Shown: piece by piece, positions 1-10,910 of the stretch | Layout of the letters: each line of letters opens with the position of its first letter | How positions within the stretch are numbered: position 1 is the first letter of the stretch | Origin: Astropecten irregularis | Lineage: Eukaryota > Echinodermata > Asteroidea > Paxillosida > Astropectinidae | Assembly (NCBI GenBank): GCA_963971285.1 | Contig: OZ020250.1 | Coordinates: 7,114,499 to 7,178,498 of the forward strand | DNA: 64,000 nucleotides | Direction of reading: 5' to 3' | Program-made: the position numbers and the translations under genes | Notes under the pieces: generated by a model | What the model saw: only the letters and a program-made list of their open reading frames with translations | Told to the model about the DNA's origin: nothing | Databases searched by the model: none

Positions 1-45
1 TTCATGCGACTTTTACTGCAGCCGATGCAAAGTGGTAATACTTAC

Positions 46-90
46 TATCAGGAGTCTCAGTGGTTACGGGAACAGAAGATACTGCTACTT
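46..90 (-). CDS. Gene A exon 12: linker after CTLD4
   Basis: A 45-base exon lies between a CTTTGTTTTGCAG acceptor and a GTAAGTATT donor. It starts and ends in phase 1 and reads VAVSSVPVTTETPD after a codon shared with exon 11. The Thr/Ser/Pro/Val-rich composition suits an extracellular linker. The near-identical exon in gene B (34352-34396) leads to a small exon and the PAN-like exon, so those are expected just beyond the left edge here. Confidence 0.75.
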
Positions 91-534
91 CTGCAAAACA
101 AAGATGTGCTGATCACTTTGTTTTATATACATGGAACGTAGGTGGACACATTTATGCATATGGACGCAATCCTTACAAATTGAATGGTTTTCAGTACCCG
201 GAATATTAATAAATGCTCCAAATGATTATTTTTTTTTTAGATATGTATTCATTTCTATGGGGTACTTTGAATACGTTCTCGTATTATACAGAATATCAAC
301 AGAAGCAATTAATTATTGTCAATTATCTTCAAGGCTGCGCTGCAATGTGAACTGTTGGAATTAAAATAATTATATTATCTTCTGTAAAGATCATTTTGTA
401 AAGTGACCAGACTGGGTAAAATTTGGGCAGTTGATAAATTAATTCTAATGACGCCTTTATTATATACATTGTTTTGTAGTGGAATACTGCCTTTATTGGC
501 ACAAATTGGGCCCCAATCGCTCGCCCGTTAAAAG

Positions 535-877
535 GCACGTTCACATAAACCAAAAAGCGCGACTATTTGGGTCGCGCTCCGAACCGCGCTTTTTATTGTG
601 TCTACACAGGCTAAAAAGTGCGATCCAAATCGTACCGGTACGATTTCTATCAAACTGCGCGTACGCAGTGAAGAGTGAAGTTGCCAGGCATACTGTGCTA
701 AACTCGCGGGCCCGCCTTGAATAATTGGGTATAAAAAACCGGCATTTTTTTGGGGCAACGTTCACAGAGCAAATAATCGCTACTATTTGCAAAAAGACGC
801 ACTAGTAGCACGATTTGAATCCCGCTGCAAATCGCGACCCAAATAGTAGCGCTTTTTTGGTGTGTGTGTGAACGTGC
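535..877. mobile_element. MITE with GCACGTTCACA inverted ends, in intron 11 of gene A
   Basis: The ends are inverted copies of each other: GCACGTTCACATAAACCAAA at the left and TTTGGTGTGTGTGTGAACGTGC at the right, continuing inward through a GACTATTTGGGTC / GACCCAAATAGT pair. It has no coding capacity. TTAA occurs beside both ends, but with a 3-base offset on the left, so the target duplication is uncertain. The same element at the matching place in gene B (34839-35195) shows insertion before the gene duplicated. Confidence 0.6.
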
Positions 878-1030
878 TTAATATGTCGGCTACCGATCAA
901 CCGACTCGGGGTATAGACCCCAACCAACGTAAAATAATTGAAATAAAATGAACAAATAAAAAGTAACGATAGTTGCCACTATCATAGATACATTTCCGCC
1001 AAACATGCCCCACTTTCCCAAGTAACTCAC

Positions 1031-1268
1031 CAGATGTGATCTTAACTTTGCATAAGTAGTTGTAAGTATTATCACAAGATGCATCAAGAAAATCCCCGCC
1101 GTAACTGTAGTGGTATATCACGCAGTTTTCTCCACTGTCCCCGTTAGGCTGGCCTTTTTTCCAGTTGAGATACACTGTGCGGTTACTCTTGTTGGAGCTA
1201 TCGTCCACATATCTCCAAACATTCTCGGTCTCATGTCATTCTGGCCGATCCAGAATATAGTGGCCTTC
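1031..1268 (-). pseudogene. Gene A exon 11: C-terminal half of CTLD4, frameshifted
   Basis: The exon lies between TTTTCACAG at 1269 and a GTGAGT donor at 1030. It encodes FWIGQNDM, then YLNWKKGQPNGDSGENC and NYLCKVKITS, which are the WIGL-like core and the last three conserved cysteines of a CTLD. The Ca-site motif is QPN, not EPN. The length is 238 bases, where a phase 2-to-1 exon needs a multiple of three plus two (239 in exon 3). One base is missing near 1231-1234, just after the codon for the last residue of WIGQNDM; gene B reads ATGGAGACTGAG there and this copy reads ATGAGACCGAG. The reading frame therefore breaks inside CTLD4. Confidence 0.85.
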
Positions 1269-2025
1269 CTGTGAAAACAGTGTTTACAATATCATTATTG
1301 ACGCATGGTGTTGGTCCAGTTATGATACTGCATGGAAGTGGTTTTAAGCCCGGCCTGTTGTATAGGCTTCATACTTCTTGCGATTTGCATTGCCAAGTGA
1401 ATTTTGGAGACGCAAAATGTGTCCGTTTTTGTTCGCAAGTTGGCAAGAGGTGTGAATCGTGCTTTACCGAATAATCGGATAATATTAAGAATTTTTTCAA
1501 TGAACACCCCGTCATATATACAAAACATAGGCAATCCGATATCTTAGCTGGTTCAAAAGGGCGTTTTGGGGCAGAAATACGGCCCATGTCTGGCCGGTGT
1601 TTGGTCTATCACTGATGGAGGCTCCGCCGAGATTTCGATCGATATTAGAGGAAGCAAATTCTGTCGATTTCAGACAATGGTTATTTTGTGAATGCTCCAA
1701 AATTCGGAAGGAGGTTGGCAGATCCTGACGGAAATGTTCTCAAAACAGATCTGATTGGCTGATGTGCCGCGTTGCATAATATTTTCATGCACGCATGTAT
1801 CAGACGTTCGTACGTGGCGGCACGAAGTAAAATGAATTATTCTCATGCTAACCCAAATCCCGCGCGAGTAAAATTTACTTTGTTCACTTTTCAATATATT
1901 CGAATTAATCCAGACAGTTTCTCTTTTGGTCATTGATGATTAAATGATATCCTAATCACATCACCATTGGCAACAAAATAGATACAGTTTACAAAGTCAA
2001 AGTGTTATTTATCTCCACAACTTAC
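1269..2025. other. Intron 10 of gene A, with the empty site of the gene B insertion
   Basis: This intron aligns with both flanks of the 3.05-kb element in gene B. The unoccupied target reads cgCATGTAtcagacg at about 1794-1808, with a single CATGTA. No gene or transposon was recognised in it. Confidence 0.7.
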
Positions 2026-2272
2026 ACTAAGCCGGCATTTCTCAGTGCAGTTATTGCATCTTGGATGAGCTGGTTCTCCACCGCATCTTCTATGTCAGCA
2101 ACATCCCATCCTATGTTGTCTCCGAGTCCCTGACAGAAGGTCCTAGCATCAAGGAATACTCCATCCCGATTATTGGTGGCCAGGTAGCAGACTCCGGGTT
2201 TGAGGGTCTCGTCACTGAATGTTTCACCGTAGATGCTGGTACAGGGTCCCGTAGAGGGCTCGATGGACGGCG
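2026..2272 (-). CDS. Gene A exon 10: N-terminal half of CTLD4
   Basis: A 247-base exon from the CCCTGACCAG acceptor to the GTAAGTTG donor, phase 1 to phase 2, fully open. It reads APSIEPSTGPC, then LKPGVCYLA, DARTFCQGLGDNIGW and DVADIEDAVENQLIQDAI. That covers the first three cysteines of a long-form CTLD and the first helix. The last 150 coding bases are almost identical to exon 2 (CTLD1) and to both gene B counterparts, so CTLD1 and CTLD4 are an internal duplicate pair. Confidence 0.88.
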
Positions 2273-3116
2273 CTGGTCAGGGATAAATCCCGTGAATAGA
2301 CATACATACAAGAGAATGATGAAGCTATTATTCGGTCTTCAAATTAATACCCGAATGAATTTTCACCAAAGAGGATTGATAATCCTTTTATATTTGTTAA
2401 GGTTTTTTTTATATTGATTTAAAGATGTACGTTTTTTTTCTTGGTATGGTTTCGTACGATTCTGAAGTAAGTTTGCAAATGACATCGATGTTTCAACATC
2501 AACACCTCGACGTTTTACAGTTCAGATGACCGAAAATGTCATTTTCGAACCATCGAACATTCAATAAAAAAAAAAATAGACCATCCAATTTATAAAGAAA
2601 ATCTACGATTTTTTGAGGGGCAGAAGATTGTCAAGGCTCACCTCTAGAAACATATTTTTTTGAAAAAGCAGAATTTGCAGAGTTGCTAAATTATATTTCA
2701 ATGAAAACAAAAACCGAAAGACTTTTAAATAAAAGACTTTTATTCCAATATTTATTATTACTTTAGGAAAAACTGATCAACATGAATTTCCAAAGCTTTC
2801 ATACAAGATTGCGTGTAGTACTAGTTTGTTTGCTTGTTCGTGGATTTATTTGTCCGATTGACCGTTATGTGGGTCGTCCGTTCGTTCGTCTTCTTATTTG
2901 TTTTAAAAATGTCTTGATTTGAGTCGTGAATTGTATCTATATCGATCCAATATGAACATTGTTCAAATCTATTATTCGAAACCTACGACCAGGTCAACAT
3001 TGATTTTGTCTCAAAGTTCAAATTAGCACAAAGTTGGCTTCGATCAGCTGCATTAATCAAATACTTTTTCATATAACAAAACCACAAAATAAACTCTCCG
3101 ACATGTGTTATCTGAC
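2273..3116. other. Intron 9 of gene A
   Basis: A non-coding stretch matching the gene B intron at 39456-40382 in position, more loosely in sequence. No transposon, RNA gene or open frame was supported. Confidence 0.6.
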
Positions 3117-3340
3117 CTATGTGTTTCTTGCAGATGAAGGAAATGACCCTGTTACATCTCACATCCTTCCACTTGCCCGTAGGCAGCACCCAGATGCAGT
3201 TCTCACTTGTGTCGCCGTTTGGTTCGCCCGGTATATACCAGTTCAGGAACACCTCGGCACCAGAGGGCATGTCATTGGATAAATATTTCCATGTTCCGTC
3301 GACCTCTCAATCGTTCTGACCAACCCAGTAGTAGCTTGAG
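3117..3340 (-). pseudogene. Gene A exon 9: C-terminal half of CTLD3 with premature stop
   Basis: The exon spans ATATCCACAG to a weak donor (GTCAGA), 224 bases, phase 2 to 1. It encodes SSYYWVGQND, then FLNWYIPGEPNGDTSENC, GKWKDVRCN and SFICKKHI. EPN and the later Trp-Lys-Asp are the positions that bind calcium and mannose-type sugars in canonical C-type lectins. Directly after WVGQND a TGA stop (3307-3309) replaces the Arg codon CGG of gene B. The rest is open and well conserved, suggesting a recent lesion or a polymorphic allele. Confidence 0.87.
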
Positions 3341-3687
3341 CTGTGGATATAAGGATATTGTATTTGCTGACCTTGTAAGATTATCAGCTTAAAGATATGT
3401 AAACATTTGCGCTAATCCCTTAGACGGTATTTTAATGAAAAAGGCATCATTCTAGTACAGTATTATTATATCCTTTCTATAGGATTTGTGCAAAGAAAAA
3501 AAAACGTATTACTATTTTTAAGCAACAGACTGGGGGAATCAGTCCATTTTTCTAAAGATTTTATCTTCGCAAAGGCGGATGACCCCATTGTATGGAGAAG
3601 GGCATTTGTGTTGTAGGCAATGTGGTAAGTAATATATCTGGCTTGTTTTGTGATGTGCTATTAACCCTACACAAAAATATGCCTTAC

Positions 3688-3877
3688 GGTTTGAAATCTC
3701 GGTGTCTGGCAGTCAGTATTGTATTCTCCGTGGCGTCCTCAACGTCGACCAAAGACCAACCTTCCCCCTGGCAATAGTCGACGGCCGATTCCCAGGTAAG
3801 CTTCAGGTCCGACAGGAAGTAGCATATGCCCGGTTTAGCCGCGTTACCAAAGGCGTCCTTACGGAGGTTGGAGCAAA
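3688..3877 (-). CDS. Gene A exon 8: N-terminal half of CTLD3
   Basis: A 190-base exon between GCCTTTAAG and GTAAGGC, phase 1 to 2, open throughout. It reads CSNLRKDAFGNAAKPGICYF, then LTWESAVDYCQGEGWSLVDV and EDATENTIL. It carries the extra N-terminal cysteine pair of a long-form CTLD and the first cysteine of the core. The intron to exon 9 (3341-3687) is short and holds nothing recognisable. Confidence 0.88.
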
Positions 3878-4003
3878 CTTAAAGGCAAAACCAACAAGAA
3901 AAAGGGAAAATGAATTTGATATCTAAAATCAGTGGGCACCCTGTGCAATGAGATATCAACCATTTTTACTGTTTTATTTGCGTTGTTCGTATATTGAAGT
4001 TAC

Positions 4004-4069
4004 CTGTGACTTCAGATGGTAGAGTACTGCCGTCACACCTCGTCAAGGGATCTCGCGTTGGCCGGGGAT
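4004..4069 (-). CDS. Gene A exon 7: linker between CTLD2 and CTLD3
   Basis: A 66-base exon, phase 1 to 1, from GGGTTTCAG to GTAACTTC. It reads DPRPTRDPLTRCDGSTLPSE: Pro/Thr-rich with one cysteine. Gene B has an equal-length exon at 41242-41307 with few changes, which supports real coding use. Confidence 0.8.
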
Positions 4070-4399
4070 CTGAAACCCAACATATGAAAGCAGCTTCAAT
4101 CACCTTATGAATGAAGCATCTAGTTCCATGGAATTATGAAATGAAAGTTTTGTTCAATATAGGTTGAAGCGTAGATGTATTGTACCAAAGGTAAATCGGT
4201 AACCACTTGCAATTTGTTTTCTAACTTAAGCACCGTGTCAACTACCGGCAGGTTGTTTTCGTCATTTTTCATAGTTTTCTTGTTTGTGTGTGGACACAAA
4301 TCATCGTTTTAATAATACATCCTTTGTCAAATATTCGCAATCCTGTGATACGTGCTCGACGAACTGAATATCGATGGGTCTCCATTATAATGGAACGAT

Positions 4400-4589
4400 G
4401 GTAGTTACACACAACATGCGCGCGCCTTGCATGATTGGATATACAAGACCGTGTTTTTTTTTTTTGCGGGACCGTTCACACAGCAAATGATCGTGATTAT
4501 TTGCAAAAAGACGCAAGACAATTGCAGTTATTTGTGACCACAAAAACAAGGTTTTGAAATGCGATCTTTTTGGTTGTGTAAGAACGTGC
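4400..4589. mobile_element. Right-half fragment of the GCACGTTCACA MITE
   Basis: The end TTTTTGGTTGTGTAAGAACGTGC and the internal stretch around GATTATTTGCAAAAAGACGC match the right part of the MITE at 535-877. The left half was not found. It lies in intron 6 of gene A (4070-4887), which otherwise holds nothing recognised. Confidence 0.45.
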
Positions 4590-4887
4590 ATATATTAAAA
4601 ATTCGAATTACTCAAAATGGTAACGAGTCTGTGTCCGAACAAAGGAAATGTCCATATTATTTGGAGATGCACACCGGCCACATAGGTTGAGGGATTCCAA
4701 TAAAATCGATATGATTCAGTAGTTATGTCATTAATACACATTGTTTATACAAATCGAGGAAAACACGTTTGTCGGGAAATGTGTTGGTCTGGTATAGAAT
4801 GACCCAGGTAGAACTATGCCGATCAAATGTGGATATATAATAGTTAAGTGAAGTTAAAACGATTTGGAAGGAAGAACTGAAACCCAC

Positions 4888-5108
4888 CAGTTTTAAGTTT
4901 GCACAGAGTAAAGTACTGTTGGTTGCAAGGTGTATCACGAAAGCGCCCGTTGCTTATTTTCGTCGTGACAAGACAGTTCTCATTCCCTGCCCCGTTCGGT
5001 TCGACACCGTCCCAGTTGAGATACACCGGACACTGCCCGCTGGATGTATACCGGTAATCGCCTTCTTCCTCCCGATCATTTTGACCAATCCAGTAATAAT
5101 TATTCTTA
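4888..5108 (-). CDS. Gene A exon 6: C-terminal half of CTLD2
   Basis: A 221-base exon between ACCCGTAG and GTGGGTTT, phase 2 to 1, open. It reads KNNYYWIGQNDREEEGDY, then PVYLNWDGVEPNGAGNENC, RFRDTPCN and TLCKLKT. The EPN motif and following NEN are consistent with calcium-dependent mannose-type binding, but the usual Trp-Asn-Asp is Phe-Arg-Asp here, so activity is uncertain. Confidence 0.88.
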
Positions 5109-5284
5109 CTACGGGTGCATACAGTGTAAACAACATTAAAAGGTTAAATTGTAATTACATGTTTCTTATTTTCACTTCCATATTTAAGGTTTGTATATCA
5201 ATAATTATTCATTCTCAGTAGCAACCCAGTCTCCCTTCCGATAATTAAATCATTAAAATTGAGCTCAGTACAAAGTTTTAATAT

Positions 5285-5360
5285 GTAATGTTTATTATTA
5301 AAGCTGCAGGGGATTTAAACCTGCGACCTCCCATAAAAGGTGTTAATTTTCTAGCCGTTT
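5285..5360 (-). repeat. Possible tRNA-derived SINE remnant
   Basis: On the minus strand, GGTCGCAGGTTTAAATCC resembles a tRNA T-arm and Pol III B box, with a GGCTAG-containing A-box-like stretch about 40 bases upstream. The paralogous intron in gene B (about 42165-42240) keeps a shorter version, so it predates the gene duplication. It could be chance similarity. Confidence 0.3.
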
Positions 5361-5396
5361 GTTATTCGTCTTATTATATTAACAGTTAGAACTTAC

Positions 5397-5598
5397 GGGC
5401 AATTGTCTCTGTTCCATACTTCAATGAACAGATTCTCGTCGGCGTCCTCGATGTCAACCATTGACCAGGAACCATTGGGGAGAGACCGGCAGAAATCCAC
5501 AGCCGCCTGGAAGGTCAACTTCTGGTTAACGGCGCTGGCGTAACAAACCCCAGGCGCCGAGGGATTACTGAAGGCAGACGGCAAGATTTCACGACAAT
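5397..5598 (-). CDS. Gene A exon 5: N-terminal half of CTLD2
   Basis: A 202-base exon between TTCTTACCAG and GTAAGTTC, phase 1 to 2, open. It reads CREILPSAFSNPSAPGVCYA, then LTFQAAVDFCRSLPNGSW, MVDIEDADENLF and EVWNRDNC. This gene A copy is intact where gene B has lost two bases, so it gives the reference frame for this module. Confidence 0.87.
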
Positions 5599-5837
5599 CT
5601 GGTAAGAAAACAACGGATGGAAGCATATACACATTAATATAAACATAAAGATTAAGACAGTAGTTTTCAGTATCAATGGCCAGAAGCCCAGTATTATTAT
5701 ACATGTTGAGTGCAATTGGCTTAAGATGGATTAGGCCGGTCCAGAATGTAGGCCTGGGTGTACGAACATGAAACTGTAGTATAAACCAAAATGTGTTAAG
5801 TTTAATAGGAGGGGTCTGACGTGTTTCGATCCTAGCA

Positions 5838-6180
5838 GGATTTAATTTCATTTCATTTCATTTCAAAAACGTTTATTTCCATTTCCATTAGCATAATACA
5901 AACCTATACATTTTTTTTTATATTAAATTCAAAAATTAAATTTAATTATAAACTAAGGACATGGAGGCTCAGACCAAAAAAGCGTTAGCTTGTAGTAGGC
6001 GAGCCCACAAAACAAACACAAAACACCACGTACAGATAGACACAAAACACGAAAGACATGATCCCGGTGGTTGGTCTAACATAATACATCGAAAAGTAAA
6101 ATCACATTATATGTACAAAGCCAAGGGAAGACTAAAGAATAACAAGATACAAAGAAGAAACAACGTACAATGTAAGTTTT
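5838..6180 (-). mobile_element. 3' tail fragment of a non-LTR retrotransposon
   Basis: On the minus strand the segment ends in AATAAACGTTTTTGAAATGA followed by repeats of GAAAT, a form typical of the 3' end of some LINEs. No reverse transcriptase sequence is left. It sits in intron 4 of gene A (5599-6422). Confidence 0.4.
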
Positions 6181-6422
6181 GATCTTAACTCGAAGTTCTA
6201 TAATATACGTTTCATGCAATTATTTAGGCTGATTGTTTGCAGCTGTTTATTACATATATTAATTATAAAACAAACATTATATAAACCTTTTAATACAAAC
6301 TGAAACGCCTACAGAAATGATATTAATATTAGTTCCAGAACATTTCATCCGATAGACGGTGTAAAAAATAATAAGCTATGTAATACAAAATACTGAGCTC
6401 AATCGTGATGTTAAGTGCTTAC

Positions 6423-6479
6423 CATCATAAACCTCCGTAGAAGATTCCTCAGTGAAACCAGGACATGAAGGTACTGTTT
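6423..6479 (-). CDS. Gene A exon 4: linker between CTLD1 and CTLD2
   Basis: A 57-base exon, phase 1 to 1, from TTCTGTACAG to GTAAGCAC. It reads ETVPSCPGFTEESSTEVYD. Gene B keeps the same length and reads ETVPSCPG then ESSTEVYD (42886-42942), with changes confined to the middle. Confidence 0.82.
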
Positions 6480-6596
6480 CTGTACAGAACCAGAAATTTC
6501 ATTATACAAGTCAAAACAAAAGGGCATTGTAGTGTAGTGTAATGACATATACAATTAACAACCCAATGAAATATCAAACTTAATTGTTCGACATAC

Positions 6597-6835
6597 CAAA
6601 TGTGATTTTAACTTTGCATAAGTAGTTCTGGTTCGAATCACAGCGTCCATCAACAAAAACCCCGCCTTGATTGTAGTATATCATCACGCAGTTTTCTCTA
6701 CGGCCTCCGTCAGGCTGGTCTGATGCCCAGTTGAGATACACTGTGCGGTCACACTTGTTGGAGCTGTCGTTCACATATCTCCAAATATTCTCAGTCTTCA
6801 TGTCATTCTGGCCGATCCAGAATTTGCTGGCGTCC
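6597..6835 (-). CDS. Gene A exon 3: C-terminal half of CTLD1
   Basis: A 239-base exon between TTTTTGCAG and GTATGTCG, phase 2 to 1, open. It reads DASKFWIGQNDMKTENIW, then TVYLNWASDQPDGGRRENC, GVFVDGRCDS and NYLCKVKI. QPD replaces EPN and the Trp-Asn-Asp position is Phe-Val-Asp, so classical calcium-dependent mannose binding is not predicted for this domain. Confidence 0.88.
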
Positions 6836-8444
6836 CTGCAAAAAGAAAAAAAATCAGGCAAATATTAATAGTGTTTACATGTATAGGTTTGTACAGTTGT
6901 GGTGTTGAATTTATGATGCAATTAAGCAATAATCCAAAATCTGCAGCAAAGTTATGATACAACGTTGACTTTAAAATCCTAGGTTCATTTCTTTTTTATT
7001 TTGTAATAATCCACGGACATAACCCTTGATACCCCGTCATTTTGATTCAAAGTTCGTTTTCCCCTATACATTTACCTGCAAGAATACATTTCCCAACAGG
7101 AATTTTAAAAAGTTATAGAGCCACTAAGGAGATACCAAACAAGATTGTGTTTTGTCTTTTGGGAAGAAGCACTGATTTATTATGTAGAATTAAAGTAATT
7201 TCTGAACCCTCGGTTGTGATTATATGTTCATTTTCAGCACAATTACTGCACTTATATTTTGATTTTCCGTATTTTAATATAGTTTTTTTAATGCCGATTT
7301 TGCATTTTCTCCATCCAACTTTGTTAAACCGTAATTCGAATCATTGTGGTTTTAAAAGCACATGGTTAAACTGATGTTTCTTTTTGCTATTTTCAAAATT
7401 CAATTGCGTTTTTGTACTTGTTCACACAGATTTGCTGAAGAAACATTCTTTTTCGCGATCAATCCCATTATTTGGAAAACTAAGCAAACTATTTCGCGCA
7501 AGAGTTTGGGGAACAGCTATAAAACATGAAGTTCCAACTTTCATTATTGTTTAATTGATCGATTCAATTTAAAATACAGCCGACAGAAAAAAAATTACCC
7601 ATGGAAAAATTCCCTGAAGTTCTTATACATTTCCATGATTTTCCCGAAGGGGCGTGGAAATACAATGCACCAATTGCAGTATGAACTGCCGTAATAGTGG
7701 GTCGCAAAAACTCAATAGCGACGGAATGCGTTTCCGAGCGATCAAAGCAAGCAGGCTATGGCAGGCCTGATGTGAACTAGCCCCTCTTATTTTTTCTTCT
7801 ATGTTTGTGTCTCTCTTACTCTCTATACAGTATGTTGATTATTTGGGGCCTGAAAGAAAAGGGGCTTGTATTAGGCCCCACGCCCCCTGGATCTGTCCTA
7901 GGTTTATTTGGATAATTCCCATGGTTTCGTATAAGTTCCTTTACACTCAACTGTTATTTGCGATGTAACACCAAACATGTGTCACTATACGGTTTGGAAT
8001 CTGTCAAAATGTATCACAAAGGTTGTCCGACACTAAGGAACCTGTTTACTTTTTTGGACGTTGCCTTCCTGTCCATAATTCCTTTGTTTCACATGGTTAG
8101 GCATGTACAATCCACACCTACTTATACTGTATTGTCATTGACCACAAATGAAAAGTGCGAATTTGAATGTAAACAACACGAAATTGCTGATCATTTAAAA
8201 TTAATAATAATCAAACCAGGTGATTCAATTACATGTATAGAAATAAATTAGTGTTACAGTAAATCGAATAGTTGTATTCTGTAATTGCTCGCACCCCCTC
8301 CACAATCGAAATTATTCACTGTTTATTAAATTATAGTACGAATTTGAATGATCAGCCCGTCAATTTACATGATTAAAATGCAAAATATGCCGGCACAACT
8401 TATATTATAACATAGATCATAAATAATTAAACTTTCAAACGTAC
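6836..8444. other. Intron 2 of gene A
   Basis: 1.6 kb of AT-rich sequence. Two plus-strand open frames of about 100 codons (7042-7374, 7958-8251) lack domain features or a paralogue in gene B and are not called as genes. Confidence 0.5.
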
Positions 8445-8688
8445 AACTCGCCACTCTTCATCAATTTTTCTATTGCATCTTGGATGAGCTGGTTCTCCAC
8501 CGCATCTTCTATGTCAGCGACATCCCATCCTATGTTGTCTCCGAGTCCCTGACAGAAGGTTCTAGCATCAAGGAATACTCCCTTCTTGTCACTCGCCAAG
8601 TAGCAAACTCCGGGTTTGAGGGTCTGGTTTCCGAATGCTCTGCCGTGGATGTCTTGACATGACACTGCGGGGACGCTGGTAGGTAATT
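8445..8688 (-). CDS. Gene A exon 2: N-terminal half of CTLD1
   Basis: A 244-base exon between TTTTCATTCAG and GTACGTTT, phase 1 to 2, open. It reads ELPTSVPAVSCQDIHGRAFG, then LKPGVCYLA, DARTFCQGLGDNIGW and DVADIEDAVENQLIQDAI. The phase matches the signal-peptide exon 21 kb upstream, and gene B has the same phases across its own first intron. Confidence 0.88.
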
Positions 8689-10648
8689 CTGAATGAAAAC
8701 AAATAAACTCGTTTAAAAACGTCTGTTGACATCCGTCGACACATTATTCCTGGTCCAAGACGTTAATGGATCGATTGCGATTCGTAGATCGTTGTTACTA
8801 GTAGGCCCTGACATGACTGATTCAGACCACCACAACCCGCTCACACTACTAACGTCTTTGGAATTCCCTATGGGAGCTTGATTTGTTGGCCACTTTCCCA
8901 CGGATTACCGAGGACCATTCAGTGGCTGCAAAATGTGTTGAATTTTCATATTCAGATTTATATTGACCTAATAGCTAAGGCCATGACAGTAACAAGAGTC
9001 GAGTACATACTCGTACGTACATGTTTTTACTTATCAAAGTTGCTCGTCTGTGAGTCTTAGCGGGGTTTTCGAAGGCTCCCGAAAGTTTATCCTGACAAAC
9101 TGGAAAAAGAATAATTACGGTTTCCTAAGTGGACGGGCTAAAAAGATTGGAAATAATTGGAAACGATTCATCTTATTCCCATTCAAATAAGATTATCTCA
9201 CTCGATATATTTTCGATCCCTCTAAATATTATATCATTAACTCGAAATATCATTATATAACATTGAGTAAATGAAATAGGTTGTTTCAGGGCACAAAATC
9301 ATCCCTCGAAAATATCTCGTCCCCTTCTTAACCTTAAAAATAATGTTTTGTTCCCTATAATAAGTTATGCTTGTCCTTTCTATTTAGAAAGTATTTATTT
9401 TATTTGGTTATGGCAGCTTCGTGAATTCCGGTTATACCGAACGCCTTTCAATTGAAATGTCATAGATTTATAAATAATATAGATAGCTAAAGGCTTGTTT
9501 GCTTTAAATCGCTTGCCATTGTTTCGTTAATTTTATTTATTTCTTTATTATTATTTTTTTTAATTGAAAAGGAAATCACCATTTGTCGGGTTAACTCGAG
9601 TCGATCCGAGTGGGACTTGATTTGATTCAAATTGTTGTTTATACTTTAGCTATTTATTGCGTTAAATAATCAATGACATCTTTAATATAATACACCGCAG
9701 ATTTGGATCTCCTAAAAAGACAATGCTCGAAAAAAAAAATCGAAATGTTTGGAAAGCCAACAATCCTTTTTCGCAGCAATGTCGACGATTATCGACCTGA
9801 TAAACTTTTGCGTGCAAGAGGACCATAACTGACAATAATCGATAAGATAAAAAGAAAAAATGTGCCAAAAAGGTATCGCGGCCATTGCATCGGGCATGTA
9901 TGCTTTAAGTAAAGCTAAAGTGCCTTATTGTGCCTTTTCTATATAAATTTCAACAAACATGGTTTCAAATTCAACCTAACCCGTAGAGGTTGCAACCTGT
10001 AGAGGTATCAATAATTGTTGCAAGTAATTTGCGTAATTTACTACGGAAACTTCGAGTGGCCACGATATTTTTATAGTTCTCTCTATCGGTCGACTTAATT
10101 TGTAATTACGTTATATTACGGCGGTCAATTTCTGACAGGAAACAACAGGGGGAATTCACACTCCATTATTCTGGTGCAGTGTTTTGGCTGTTTCTTTTGA
10201 CCTTTACAGGCATTGTACAAAAGCCTCTCCACTGCTGGAGCCCGCAACAGTGCCCTCTTGTGATTATATATGAATAAACCTTATATGATTACCTCATCAT
10301 TTATGAATCACGTTGTTTCCCGAAGTTTATGCTTCCTAAATCCTCATTTTAATTACTCTTAATTACTGATTATGTGATTATCTAATCACCAGCTGATTAG
10401 AAGACACTCCGTGTGCGTAGATTACCAGAAGTGAGTATCATTTGTTCGATTTTGGCTGTGATATTTGGGGGGATTTGATGCCTTATTTATCGTTGTAAAT
10501 TGCCGTTGTTATTATTGTGTGGCGATTACATGTACATGATAAGATCACAGTATTGGGCATATTATGACGACCTAGATTTCATTATAATGTTCAGGCTTAT
10601 TCCGGAACTCCTCAGTGCCCTTTGAAGTTATGTTATTGGGTAATTAAC
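8689..10648. other. Intron 1 of gene A, first part
   Basis: About 2 kb of AT-rich sequence with no supported gene. The part from roughly 10130 onward may hold the outer part of the BEL/Pao left LTR, whose 5' boundary I could not fix because the right LTR copy is truncated. Confidence 0.4.
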
Positions 10649-10845
10649 ATGTCCTATTTTATGCTAATTGGTATAAAGTTATATTTATCTGGGATTATGC
10701 ACACTCATTAATTTCCTTGTTTATCTTTATTTTATTAGGACCACACACACACACAGTACCAGATACACCCATATACCGACCACAGTTTGTTAAATAAATT
10801 GATCTTGGAAGCATCATCACCGGCTTTGCTGCCTCCGTTCTTTCA
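10649..10845 (+). repeat. Left LTR of BEL/Pao element (segment shared with right LTR)
   Basis: This segment, from ATGTCCTATTTTATGC to GCCTCCGTTCTTTCA, repeats at 16084-16286 with few differences. It ends in CA and is followed by the primer-binding-like sequence. The true LTR start lies further left. Confidence 0.8.
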
Positions 10846-10910
10846 TGGTCCTTCGGACCGGATTCTCCAACCAGTACCAGTGACCTACCAATCCAGCTAA
10901 TCATTCCACA

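Noticed and set aside
2061-2417. Plus-strand frame beginning MDELVLHRIFYVS, also at 8480, 39241 and 43974
   Set aside because: This is the antisense of the conserved CTLD1/CTLD4 first-half exons; its recurrence reflects the duplicated exons.
7042-8251. Two open frames of about 100 codons in gene A intron 2
   Set aside because: No domain, no counterpart in the gene B intron, AT-rich random composition.
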